Shown piece by piece: positions 35,088 through 46,571 of a DNA stretch of 64,000 nt. Every line of letters begins with the position of its first letter. Position 1 is the stretch's first letter. A program made the translations under genes and the position numbers. The notes under the pieces were generated by a model that worked only from the letters and a program-made list of their open reading frames with translations, was not told the DNA's origin and made no database searches. The stretch comes from Heterodera schachtii (Eukaryota; Nematoda; Chromadorea; Rhabditida; Heteroderidae), in NCBI GenBank assembly GCA_023374025.1, contig SIJG01000076.1, positions 535,249-599,248 on the forward strand. The letters run 5' to 3'.

Positions 35088-36093
35088 CTGGGGCCTTATG
35101 CTCGTCTCGTGGTTTAGTAAACCACGGTTAACGCGTTAACCACGGTTCCGTTAACCGTGGTTAACGACCGACCTTAACCGGTATGCTCGTCTTTAACCGT
35201 GGTTAAGTAAACCATGGTTAACTCAACCGTGGTTAAGCAATTTTATCTTGAAATTGAAAAATAATTAATAATAAAAAATATATAATTAAAATATTATAAT
35301 AATTATTTTCTGTTTAAATTGTCAATATTAGCATAGATTTTATTAAAAAACAACGAAAAATTATACAATCGAGAATTGGTTTTCTAAAAGTTTTTGGCCA
35401 TAACTTTTTGAAGCACAGCAAAATTTATTAAAATTTTGCAGATTAATAGAGGACTATTGAGGCTATAGAATGATACCAAGAATGTTTAATTTGGATGCTT
35501 CAAGAAAAAGTTTGCTGCATTAAAATTGTCAAATTATTTTTTTTATGGCCGTGTGAACTGCAATGGTGCCAAAATTTCTTGGTAATAGTGCTTTACAAAC
35601 AACTACGTTGTTATGCAACATGCTACAAACAGCGGCAATTTTGTCACCTTTTTAAAAAGCTATTTTATCGGTTTGGGATTGTGCACATTTTTTAATGAAA
35701 TAACACTAATTCTTCAATAATTTATATCATAGACAAAAATAAAAGTCAGATTCTTTTTCTGCATGTAAAATTAAGATATAAAAAATTTATTTATTTATTT
35801 TACTATTTAAATTACTAAATAAATTTACGTTAACCACAACTCGAGTTGTGGTTAAGATTCCTTAAGAAAGATTAAACCACGGTTAGATGAGCATACCGGT
35901 TGGAAATAAACCACGGTTAACTTGCGTTAACCGTGGTTAAGGAGGCCGTAAACCACGGTTAACTCAACCGTGGTTTAGCCTTAACCACGGTTAAAAAGGG
36001 AAGGATGAGCATACCGGTTAAGGATTCTTAACCACGGTTAACGCCGTTAACCGTGGTTTAGCTCTAAACCACGAGACGAGCATAAGGCCCCAG
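35088..36093. mobile_element. Fold-back element packed with TTAACCGTGGTT motifs
   Basis: Ends CTGGGGCCTTATGCTCGTCT / AGACGAGCATAAGGCCCCAG. Within about 130 bp of the left end and 270 bp of the right end lie many copies of TTAACCGTGGTTAA, CTTAACCGG and 'atgctcgtc', in both orientations. The middle (35240-35820) is AT-rich and includes a dispersed 'gaatgataccaag' repeat. No transposase. GGGGCC ends recall PIF/Harbinger elements, but I see no clear target duplication. Confidence 0.75.
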
Positions 36094-36237
36094 GGGGGGG
36101 GGTCACAAAACCGAAAAGAACCTAAGCCTGAATTACAAAAAAAAAAATACAAAAATGGAAATTTTGGTCCACTGCTCACAAAGAAGATTTTAAACATAAA
36201 ATGATAAATTTAATGAATATTTTATTTTATTGTGCAG

Positions 36238-36788
36238 AAAATTGGTCTTGTAAAAGTTCGGCAACACTTCGAATTGTTTTTTCAAAAGAATGGCACGGAG
36301 GATTTAATTGGAACATTAAATGACCAAATTTTTAATAAAGAAACATGTAGCATTGGATATAATTTTATTAGTTTTGCGGTGAGTGGCGATTCAAATAAAT
36401 TTCTTTTGCTTAATAAATTACCTACTTTTGTGTTCCCTCATTTTAATTATGGGCAATTAAGGAACTGATGGACCCGAGCAAAGGATTTTACAACAAAAAC
36501 GAAGACAAAATAAAATTGGCCATTGATGTCATTGTGGACGAGCCAAAAACGGAGAAATTTGTTTCCGATCCGAACAAATCCAACGGCACACTTTCGATGG
36601 AAATTGAAAAACTATCGAAATTTGCACGAGAAATCTTTTTGAGTGAACGTAAAAGCGAAACTTTGTACATAAAAGGAATGTCATGGAAAATATGGGTAGA
36701 TATTCAATCAAAAAATGAAAGCACTGAGAAATGGCTGGGCTTTCATCTTTTGTGCGACCCTTCTGAAGAAGGTTTGCTTATCAAATGA
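36238..36788 (+). pseudogene. BTB-MATH fragment, copy of the 5.9-6.7 kb pseudogene
   Basis: Two exons, 36238-36378 (MATH1 middle) and 36463-36788 (MATH1 end plus MATH2 start; LSMEIEKLSKFAREIFLSER). The first has an extra T near 36280, shifting the frame. Homology to 5950-6665 runs from before the first exon to 36908. No BTB or BACK is nearby. The second exon is open. Confidence 0.75.
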
Positions 36789-37134
36789 TATTTTTAATAA
36801 TTAAAATTATTTTTGTATATTAATTTGCTGTAATATTTTTATTTGAATAGACTTATGCAAACAGTAAGAATTTTTTTACTAAAACTTTTCGACTTCGAGT
36901 GGTAATAATATTAAAGTATTATTATTTTGTTAAACCTTTTGNCATTATGAGGCCCTAAAAATTTTGGAAAACGGAATTCCGACCCAAAAATGTCGGAAAT
37001 TTTTAAAAAATAAATAAAAGGTTCCTAATTTTTTTTTTTTTTGGAAATGAGGGGGGGGGGGAGTTTTTCTATTGGCGCCTCGGGTAAAAATTGTGTAATT
37101 TGCGTGGTAATTTGTTAACAAATTTTGTCCAAAA

Positions 37135-38783
37135 ATGAACAAATTTTATGCTTTTAAGGTTTATTTGGGAATTAAAATAACGCAGAAAATATATACAAAA
37201 ATTATTATTTTATCATTTAAAATAAATCATTTTGAATTATCACCAAGAAAAGAATTTCCCGACTTTCAAAATTCTTTCGAAAACCGGATTCCGATCCTAA
37301 AAATTGCGCAAATCGGAATAAAAATTCTTAATCCGGTGTTTAAATCAGTTTATAAAGCATGCCCCTTTTGCACACCATCGGAACATAAAAACAACAAAAA
37401 TTCAAATATTATTGAAATAAATTTTAAGTTGTTCAACAATTTCCAACAAAATTTTTGGGATGCCACCGCTTGTCACATGCAACTTAAAATCATTGGTGCC
37501 AAATGTGTATCGGTCCTTTTTCAAAGCGATATGAGTGGTAATTTAATCAATTCGCATATTAATGTAATTAATAAAAATTATAATAATAATTTCCCATCAA
37601 AAGGATACCGCACTGTCTTTGCTGTCCATCCGATTTTGCTGAAATTAGCAAATTTTGCAGACATTTTTTACTATGAAATTTCAATAAAAAATATGGGCAA
37701 CCATATTTTATTTGGTTTTGCCACCAAAAGAATGTCGGAGAAAAAATTGTGCACGCGCAAGGGCACTTACGCTTGTTCAAGTGACGGCACTTTTTGGATT
37801 AACGGAATACGCAAGAAGCAAGAGCAAGCAATTAGTTGTTACGGCACTGGTGATGTGGTCGGTTGTGGCGTTAATTTGGCCACCCAACAAATTTTCTTCA
37901 CCAAAAATGGACACAAAATTTGTTAGTAAAAAAAGAAACGGAATATATAATAATAAAGGCAATCATGAAGAATGGGTGGGTTCTATAAAAAAATTTTTAT
38001 GTTTGAGTTCAAATTAGAGCTGCACGGGACCGGGAATTTTGACAAAAACCGGGACCGGGATTTTTCAGGTTGAAAAACCGGGACTTTTTGGCAGGGAAAA
38101 CCGGGAAAAAAGCCGGGAATTTCCCGGTCCCGGTCAAAACTGACCAAAACCGGGACTGGGTACTCAGTTGTACCCGTTTTTTTCAGTACCAGTCCCGGTC
38201 CCGTGCAGCTCTAGTTCAAATGATTAATTTGGGGATTTTCAAGGGCGCTGATCACGAATCTGAACTCGGATTTGATCAATTCTGAACCCTGGACCCGAAT
38301 TCGAACTTTACAAAGATGCATTTTTCTGGGGAAAAGCTTCGAATTCATCTAACAACTATTTAGTTTGATGCAAAACAATTATTTCAATGAAAAATACACA
38401 ATTTGCGTTGAAATTTGATCGAATTTAACGCGTATTTTGGAAAAAATAGAATAAATCCGAGTTTTGATTTGTAATTAGCATCCTCGAAAACCCCCGGAAA
38501 CTGATTTAGAGCCCAACAAATGTTAATTTAGAAACCGACCATTCTTCATGATTGCCATAATAAAAATAATAATAATTTCATTTTACATTATTTATTAATT
38601 CCTTAAAATGTAATTATGTTCGTGAAAAGATGATTTTTTTTCTTTTTTTTCACAGTTTCATCAAATTTCCCAGAAAATATTGTTGATGTTCCATTGTTTC
38701 CATGCGTTTCGTTGTGTAATGATGATGACAAAATTACTGCCAATTTTGGCCACAAATTTTTGTTCGATTTGGATGATCTTTAA
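37135..38783 (+). CDS. SPRY-domain protein (RanBP/SPRYSEC-like), two exons
   Basis: Exons 37135-37921 and 38656-38783 join in frame (donor T|GTTAGT, acceptor TTCACAG) to give 304 residues. Residues ~105-300 are a B30.2/SPRY domain: WDATACHMQLKIIG, YRTVFAVHPI, FYYEISI, GTYACSSDGTFW, GDVVGCGVNLATQQIFFTKN, then LFPCVSLCNDDDKITANFG. The last blocks are characteristic of the cyst-nematode SPRY family, members of which are secreted effectors or RanBPM-like proteins. The first ~100 residues are basic and asparagine-rich and I see no convincing signal peptide, so secretion is not supported. The start is the first ATG of the frame; an upstream exon is possible. The intron is filled by two nested MITEs. 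Confidence 0.85.
37958..38556. mobile_element. hAT-like MITE with GGCAATCATGAAGAATGG ends
   Basis: Inverted ends GGCAATCATGAAGAATGG / CCATTCTTCATGATTGCC with exact 8-bp target duplications ATAATAAA (37950-37957, 38557-38564). Sibling of 3788-4214. Contains a second MITE at 38015-38213. Confidence 0.85.
38015..38213. mobile_element. hAT-like MITE, TAGAGCTGCACGGG ends, nested
   Basis: Inverted ends TAGAGCTGCACGGGACCGGG / CCCGGTCCCGTGCAGCTCTA, 199 bp, exact 8-bp target duplications GTTCAAAT (38007-38014, 38214-38221). Interior repeats 'accgggac' motifs. It interrupts the older MITE 37958-38556. Confidence 0.9.
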
Positions 38784-39624
38784 AATATGATCTTTTTCTG
38801 TTAATTTTTTTTTTAATATTCTGTTATGTGCATTAATTAGAACAAAAGTGCCAAATAAGCAGCATAAAATTTTGATTAATTATGTTGAATAAGCAATGAA
38901 ATGTGAACAAATGACAAAACCCCCCAAAATGGCCAAAATATGTGATAAAAATTTAAAAAAAAACTGCTCCCAAAATAAGCTTCTCAAAAAAATCTCATTT
39001 TTAATACAATTCAAACTCATTAGTAAAAAATTTTAAATTTTGTCAAAAAATCATTACAATATATGTCAAAAACGGTCAAATCACCAAAATTTGTTTTTAT
39101 TCGCAAAAAGTCGAAAATATGTTTTTTATGTGCTAAAAACTCGCTTTGATTGAAAGGAAAATAGTTAAAAATGCAATTTTTGAGCTTTTCGTGCTAAAAA
39201 TATAAATCCGTTCCCTGGTGCTAAATATAATTTATACAATGTTTAAAATTTTTTAAATAAGTATATCAATTTTCGTTGGGTTTTTGGTTCGGTGAGCTTC
39301 ATTCTTAAGAAACTCAATTTTTTTTTTTTGTTAATTTGCAGTTTTAGAAAATTTTTTCCAAAAACAAAACGAGGTAATTGTGCGGATGGTAGCCCCCCTT
39401 TTTGAATAAAAAATTGGATATTTTTACTAAGTCCCAAAAACATGTTTTTAGGGTTTTAAGGGTCGCTGAGCACAAATCTGACATCCATTTCGCTCAATTT
39501 CGAATCCCGGACCCGGACTCGAATAAAAAAGCAAAAATTCAAATTTTTAAATCTTCCATTTTTAGTCTAAAAATGGTAAGTGATGTTTTATTGAAGCACT
39601 GATGACTTTCAGATGCCGGATTCA
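38784..39624. other. AT-rich DNA downstream of the SPRY gene
   Basis: Two fragments of the dispersed 'gctga(g/t)cacaaatctgac' repeat near 39445-39520. No gene supported. Confidence 0.4.
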
Positions 39625-40404
39625 TGATCAGCGACATTTAAAATCCCCTAATAAAAATTCCAATTTTTTTTCAAAAAAGGGCGGCTATCATCCGAACATT
39701 ACCAAAACGAAATTCACATTTTTAAAAACAGAAATAATTCAAATTATTTATCCGTTTATTTCCTTTCAAATTTTATTTCCAATCCATGGATGGATTAGGA
39801 AAAAGGGATAATTGTGTGAAAATTGAAAAAATATCGTAATTTGCGGAGAACAGCAGCAGGTGGGAGTCACCGAACGATACAGTAATGATACCGTAGTATA
39901 AAGGCATGGCAAAACTTATAAATTACACTTTTTTAATTTTCAAACTTAATTTTTGCAAATTTAAGGCAAAAATAAAAGCATGCTAAATCATTCCCATAAA
40001 ACATTTAGAATTTTTTTTGGCAACTTTATAAATGACAAAATAATTTGCAATTGTAATAATTTTCAGGCTTCAGAGCCATTTATTCGTTTTAAACAACAAA
40101 TTCATTTTTCTGTTCAAAAACAATGGTGAAATTTTGCAAAAATTTTCCTTCAGAATTCCCTGCTTTGTTCCATTTACTTCGTTCTTTCAATCGGCAAATT
40201 TGGTGTAGCGGCAAATGAGGGGCTGAAAATATTAAAAAATTAAGGGCAAGCGAAGGAAAATGAAAGTTCCAATAAATTTTGACCAATTTCCTTAAAAATC
40301 AATAAAAACCCAATTTCTTTCTTTGCGTACCGCCAAATGCCAGTCAACAAAAATCAGCTAACTTTCAACAAAAGAGCAGTGATCAAACATTTTTAGGAGG
40401 AGGA
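39625..40404. repeat. 780-bp direct repeat, copy 1
   Basis: Nearly identical to 43625-44410, from 'gatcagcgacatttaaaatc' to the GGA microsatellite 'aggaggaggagg'. Contains the block 'cagcagcaggtgggagtcac' at 39849, also found at 49169. No ORF conserved in all three copies with certainty. Confidence 0.85.
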
Positions 40405-40580
40405 GGAGGGGAGGAAGCCGCCCCAAGTGTTGTCGGTGAGCCGGGTCGTTGATGAGAAAATGTTGGCCCCGCGTTTTTTTTCGTTCTTTTGATTGTGGCC
40501 AGAAAAAATTCTCTTTAAATTTATGGCGTTGAAAGGAAAACTTTTTTTCAGATTTTTAAAGTCTAACTGAAAATTCGTAT
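40390..40580 (-). pseudogene. Lon-like gene exon fragment
   Basis: The reverse strand encodes LTDNTWGGFLP, matching LTDNTWGGYLD of the gene at 50604. It is preceded by the same intron tail and acceptor region ('cctttcaacgccataa'). It is cut off by the GGA microsatellite that ends the 780-bp repeat, so everything downstream, including the protease core, is lost. Confidence 0.65.
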
Positions 40581-41012
40581 AACATTTTCTAGAAGTGTTT
40601 TGAGGCGCTGAGTACGAATCCGGCAAGTGCATAGCCAGACCCTTGGCTTTGGGGGGGGGGGCTGAAGTAAAAAATTCGATTTTAGGGGTGTATTTTCTTT
40701 CGGGGAAACAATTTTTTCAAAAATATTAATGTTTTAAAAACAAATTTGCTGGGCTTTTCGAGGTTGCTGATCACGAACCAGCATCCGTTTCGGACAATTC
40801 CGAACCTCGGACCCGAATTCATACAAAGTCGAAAACTCAAATTTTTGAATTTCGGATTTTTCGTCTAAAATGGTTTAAGTAAATTGAGACATTTTTAAAC
40901 AAACAATCTTGAATAAAGATCATTTAAGCCAAATTTTGAACCAAAAAACCAAAATTTGTATTTTCAACTTTGTACGAATTCGGGTCCGAGGTTCGGAATT
41001 GGCCGAAACGGA

Positions 41013-42804
41013 TGCCGGATTCGTGATCAGCGACTTCGAAAAGCACTGGAAACTTAATTTTTTTCCGGAAAGGGGGGGGGGGGGGTGGACAACTATACTA
41101 TTACCAAATAATTTATAATTGCCGCTTTTTCAATTACCTCCATCCGGAAAGAGTTGGATGCCCATTGCCTCACCAGTGCGGCACGGCTTGTTGTTGAACG
41201 GTGTATCTTCCACGTGTTGGGTGCGGATGTGTTGGGCCAAACCCCGCAACGAATTTGTGTAGGAATTACACATTGGCCGGCTTAATTACATAAAGGATTT
41301 TAGTGTTTTCGTTGAAAAAAAAAATTGTTTTTACTTGCAAAAAAAATATGGTCCAATATTAGCATTCATGGTCAAAAATGTAATCTAAAATAACATTAAC
41401 ATTAGCGTAATTTCCGGGGCCCCTAAAAATGGTGATGTAAAAATTACTCAATTTTCCAAAGGATGCCGGATTCGTGATCAGCGACTTCGAAAAGCACTGG
41501 AAACTTAATTTTTTCCGGAAAGGGGGGGGGGGTGGACAACTATACTATTACCAAATAATTTATAATTGCCGCTTTTTCAATTACCTCCATCCGGAAAGAG
41601 TTGGATGCCCATTGCCTCACCAGTGCGGCACCGGCTTGTTGTTGAACGGTGTATCTTCCACGTGTTGGGTGCGGATGTGTTGGGTCAAACCCCGCAACGA
41701 ATTTGTGTAGGAATTACACATTGGCCGGCTTAATTACATAAAGGATTTTAGTGTTTTCGTTGAAAAAAAAAATTGTTTTTACTTGCAAAAAAAATATGGT
41801 CCAATATTAGCATTCATGGTCAAAAATGTAATCTAAAATAACATTAACATTAGCGTAATTTCCGGGGCCCCTAAAAATGGTGATGTAAAAATTACTCAAT
41901 TTTCCAAAGGATGCCGGATTCGTGATCAGCGACTTCGAAAAGCACTGGAAACTTAATTTTTTCCGGAAAGGGGGGGGGGGTGGACAACTATACTATTACC
42001 AAATAATTTATAATTGCCGCTTTTTCAATTACCTCCATCCGGAAAGAGTTGGATGCCCATTGCCTCACCAGTGCGGCACCGGCTTGTTGTTGAACGGTGT
42101 ATCTTCCACGTGTTGGGTGCGGATGTGTTGGGCCAAACCCCGCAACGAATTTGTGTAGGAATTACACATTGGCCGGCTTAATTACATAAAGGATTTTAGT
42201 GTTTTCGTTGAAAAAAAAAATTGTTTTTACTTGCAAAAAAAATATGGTCCAATATTAGCATTCATGGTCAAAAATGTAATCTAAAATAACATTAACATTA
42301 GCGTAATTTCCGGGGCCCCTAAAAATGGTGATGTAAAAATTACTCAATTTTCCAAAGGATGCCGGATTCGTGATCAGCGACTTCGAAAAGCACTGGAAAC
42401 TTAATTTTTTCCGGAAAGGGGGGGGGGGTGGACAACTATACTATTACCAAATAATTTATAATTGCCGCTTTTTCAATTACCTCCATCCGGAAAGAGTTGG
42501 ATGCCCATTGCCTCACCAGTGCGGCACCGGCTTGTTGTTGAACGGTGTATCTTCCACGTGTTGGGTGCGGATGTGTTGGGTCAAACCCCGCAACGAATTT
42601 GTGTAGGAATTACACATTGGCCGGCTTAATTACATAAAGGATTTTAGTGTTTTCGTTGAAAAAAAAAATTGTTTTTACTTGCAAAAAAAATATGGTCCAA
42701 TATTAGCATTCATGGTCAAAAATGTAATCTAAAATAACATTAACATTAGCGTAATTTCCGAGGCCCCTAAAAATGGTGATGTAAAAATTACTCAATTTTC
42801 CAAA
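41013..42804. repeat. 448-bp tandem repeat, four copies
   Basis: Copies start at about 41013, 41461, 41909 and 42357 and are nearly identical. Each has the dispersed 'gattcgtgatcagcgacttc' repeat, a G-run, one Lon-like exon on the minus strand and 'catggtcaaaaatgtaatc'. Open frames on the plus strand (e.g. 41474-41710) are shadows that recur because the unit recurs. Confidence 0.95.
41138..41280 (-). pseudogene. Lon-like exon, first of four tandem copies
   Basis: Bounded by AATTAAG acceptor and G|GTAATTG donor. It encodes RPMCNS..NSLRGLAQHIRTQHV and GEAMGIQLFPDG, matching the exon at 50378-50521. This copy is open. In copies 2-4 (about 41586-41729, 42034-42177, 42482-42625) one extra C (GCACCGGC instead of GCACGGC) shifts the frame to a stop. 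None has a following protease exon, so no functional gene is expected. Confidence 0.7.
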
Positions 42805-43624
42805 TTTTTATTGATGTTTTTTCGTGATTTACATATTTTTAAAACTTTCAAATAGACAAAATTTTATAGGGATTTGAGGTCGACGGTGAGGAAAATTAAG
42901 AAAATTTGGCGGATTTCGCAGGATTTGGGTCAAATTTTAATTTTGTGTTGATTTACACAGGCAATTCCCTCAACTATGTTAATTTTGTCAGAAAATGTAG
43001 ATGTTTTCCCCTACTTCCCACCTCGCGCCGTATTTACCCATTTTTCATCGCTTTGAAACGAAAAATTTTTGCCCACTTCGATGGTAAACAACAAACAATG
43101 TTTTCATGAGAATTATTTGTGTTATCGAATAGATTATTATGCAATTTCAACTCGAAAGTTTGAAAATTTCTTTTAGCAATTTGAAATATCAGACTCGAAA
43201 CAACTACAAAAGCTCAAAAATTTTGCTTTAATTCAAGAGCGAAAAAAGTTGAAATTTGCAACAAAATCCCTCTCCATTGCGCGAATTTTTAAGTTACATA
43301 TGATCGGAACATTCGTTTAAATTTATATGGATATTCAAAATAGAAATTCCGAGCCAAGACTATCGAAAATATTCCACCCAAAGCCAAAAATATACAAATG
43401 AGAAAACCGAAGAGTTTGTTATGCCCCTCTCCCCCCCCCCATATTTTTTTTCACATTTTTCCTAAATTTTGTCCAAACCAATAATAAACAAATACATATT
43501 GTTTTTCAACGAAATCTGCTCGATTGTTTCATGGTGGGTGAATAGGTCAAAATCCCCCCAAAAATCTCATATTTCTAAAAAAATGAATTTTTTGTATTTT
43601 GAGAACCAAAAAGTGTAAATTTTA
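42805..43624. other. Inverted relic of DNA upstream of the 50.4-kb Lon-like gene
   Basis: The reverse complement of about 42850-43500 matches 49560-50200 in islands (e.g. 'ggcgcgaggtgggaag' at 43020 against 'ggctcgaggtgggaagg' at 50062). No exon can be fixed. Confidence 0.5.
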
Positions 43625-44410
43625 TGATCAGCGACATTTAAAATCCCCTAATAAAAATTCCAATTTTTTTTCAAAAAAGGGCGGCTATCATCCGAACATT
43701 ACCAAAACGAAATTCACATTTTTAAAAACAGAAATAATTCAAATTATTCATTCGTTTATTTCCTTTTAAATTTTATTTCCAATCCATGGATGGATTAGGA
43801 AAAGGGATAATTGTGTGAAAATTGAAAAAATATCGTAATTTGCGGAGAACAGCAGCAGGTGGGAGTCACCGAACGATACAGTAATGATACCGTAGTATAA
43901 AGGCATGGCAAAACTTATAAATTACACTTTTTTAATTTTCAAACTTAATTTTTGCAAATTTAAGGCAAAAATAAAAGCATGCCAAATCATTCCCATAAAA
44001 CATTGAGAATTTTTTTTTGGCAACCTTATAAATGTCAAAATAATTTGCAATTGTAATAATTTTCAGGCTTCAGAGCCATTTATTCGTTTTTAAAACAACA
44101 AATTCATTTCTGTTCAAAAACAATGGTGAAATTTTGCAAAAATTTTCCTCCAGAATTCCCTGCTTTGTTCCATTTACTTCGTTCTTTCAATCGGCAAATT
44201 TGGTGTAGCGGCAAATGAGGGGCTGAAAATATTAAAAAATTAAGGGCAAGCGAAGGAAAATGAAAGTTCCAATAAATTTTGACCGATTTCCTTAAAAATC
44301 AATAAAAACCCAATTTCTTTCTTTGCGTACCGCCAAATGCCAGTCAACAAAAATCAGCTAACTTTCAACAAAAGAGCAGTGATCAAACATTTTTAGGAGG
44401 AGGAGGAGGA
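43625..44410. repeat. 780-bp direct repeat, copy 2
   Basis: See 39625-40404; few differences, ends in the same GGA microsatellite. Confidence 0.85.
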
Positions 44411-44681
44411 GGGTCCGACCTTTGGGTTATTTTAGACAAAATCTGTAAAATGATTAAAAAAATTTGAAAAGAAAAAAAAAGTCCTTCAAAATCTCGACGA
44501 CCTAACCCCCTTCGCAATTTTTGCCGACCCCCTTTTTAATGTATGGCAGTATTAACTAATCAACGGCCGTAAAATCCTTTATATTTTTGTACCATCACCG
44601 CCCGCCTTCTCATTCACTCGCAATTTAAAAAAAAAATTTCGGATTCATGAAAAAAAAACAAAAATTTTCTCACCCAATGCT

Positions 44682-46571
44682 TCAAACTTTGAAGCAGAGA
44701 TAGCACATGTCCGACTCCTCCGTTGTGTGAACCAACGCTTCTCCAATTGGGCATCGCCTGATCAAGGCTTGCGTTGACGCAATTCGTTGAAGCGCCAAAC
44801 TCTCATGAGTTCGTTCGTTCACCAATTCAAATTCAAATGGTTCGTTTGGCGTGTCGTCTGCCTCCAGCTGAATAATTATTTTGTAGTTGGCGAGCGTGGA
44901 CGAGCGAAGAAATTCCTGAACAATGCGTTGGGTTAGGCCCGAAAATATCGGAAGAACTGCAACCGGGAAATGTCAGGACCAAAAAGCCAGGGAAAAACCG
45001 GAAAAAGCCAAAAAAGAAAAAAGAGATTTTTGCAATTTTTCCTAGTTTTTTTTTTGTAATGCATCACCACCTCTTTGTATTTGTTGAGCCATTTGGTGAA
45101 GCGTGCCGGCCCAGGGAATTGGCAAATCATTTCATTCGCTTGCCCATCAGTGCGCGCCTTGTGCAACCACTTGGCCAGTGCTTTTTCCGCGCTTGCACCT
45201 TTCGCATCATCGCCAATTGGGTCCGGCCAAGTGCTCATGCTGTTGATCGTCGATATGTTGGGAAGATCAGTGAGAATGGTTGGCGAAATGCGACGGCGAA
45301 AAGTGTTCAGATGCATCAGATTCAAGTGGCGAATGTTTGTCGAGAAGAGAGGCCAAATGTGCTCAACAACCATGTCCCAAATCTGCTTGGCTTCGTTCTT
45401 TCGCTGGTTCATGAGGAGAATGTCGAATGTTAATTTGATATTGTCGCCCCACGTGTGTGTGTTGTTACGGAGAAACGTGATGACAGTCTGATCAATGTAC
45501 CTTAACACACCGAGTCGAGTCATTTTAGTGTTCTGCTGCTTCCGTAATTCGAAAAAAGTTACGGGGTAAATCCTCTCCCGACCCCCGGATCGAAAAAACG
45601 TTGTTGTACAAAGACGTGAAAACAATTTATGGGGGTTTTACGGTCATTTATTTCGAATAATTCCGCTTCCCGGGCTTGAATTCAAACAAAAATCTAAAGT
45701 TAAAAATCTAATTTTTATTCGAAAATTGATCAAAAGAAGCTAAGTTTTAGTCAAAAACCATCGCAAGATAAAAAACGGCCATTCTTTACAGATAGGGACA
45801 TAAAATGCATTTTGAAAATTTCAGCTTTTTATTCGAAGTCGTGTCCGGGATTCGAAATGGGACGATTGATGTTATATTCGTGATCAGCGACCCCACCCCC
45901 CATAAACGTTTTCACTTTTCTTCCAAAAAGGCGCGGGGAGGGGAAGAGAAACAGAAACTCCGGCATTTTTTTAAAATTTGAAGCAAATTCACTAACAAAG
46001 TTTGACAAAAAAAAATTTTGGACCAAAATTGGGCTAATAAACAGGCGAAAATGAAATTCGGCAGCGCCAAATTTAGAAAATAACAACGGAAAGGTCTGGC
46101 CGAGTTCGGTTTTCCATTCAAACAATTTTTACCAAATGTTCAGCCGTTCAAATCGAATGTTGTTGCGCAGAGAATACGTCGGCACTTCAAAGAACTTTCC
46201 TTTGCTTTCCATTTGCGGCTCCATTCCGCGCGACGGACGACGAATGGAAATGCGGTCGAAGCTGAGTCCGATTTGGTCGAAATGCGAGTCCACCAGCGCA
46301 TCCAAACGATCGGAAACCAATGCCAAATTGAGGCCGAGTTGGGCACGGTCCAAACTTGGCAAAATGTGCAGCCAAATGTTGTTGGAAATACTGAAGGTGC
46401 AAAAAAAATGAAATTTCCCCTGCTTACAAATTTCGAAATTTCTTTAAATTTCCGGGTAAACAAATGCTTTTCGGATTGCCAGGCCCTCCCTCTTATGCTA
46501 GTAGCAATTTCTTTTCATTTTTTCTCTTACATTTCGTTCAATGATCGGCGATTGGAAGAAGTAGGATGCAT
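44682..46571 (-). CDS. F-box-like protein of a cyst-nematode family
   Basis: Exons 46571-46531 (MHPTSSNRRSLNE), 46390-46133, 45500-45071 and 44956-44682. Exons 1-3 join in frame. NNIWLHILPSLDRAQLGLNL and ALVSDRLDALVDSHF form an F-box-like N-terminus. RYIDQTVITFL, a run through HIWPLFSTNIRHL, ISPTILTDLPNISTI and AEKALAKWLHKARTDG resemble a large Globodera/Heterodera family I know from its F-box annotation. Exon 4 continues the family pattern (FELVNERTHESLALQR, RRCPIG) to a TGA. The 3-4 junction does not keep frame with the acceptor I see (about 44957), so either another junction is used or the gene is newly broken. Likely role: SCF ubiquitin-ligase adaptor (family inference). Confidence 0.65.

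Noticed and set aside
39849..39915. Conserved block as spliced-leader or snRNA gene
   Set aside because: No leader-plus-donor or Sm-site layout could be recognised; kept only as a conserved repeat core.
41474..42606. Three 78-codon frames repeating every 448 bp
   Set aside because: Repetition comes from the tandem unit. The minus-strand exon is the one with a paralogue (50.4 kb).
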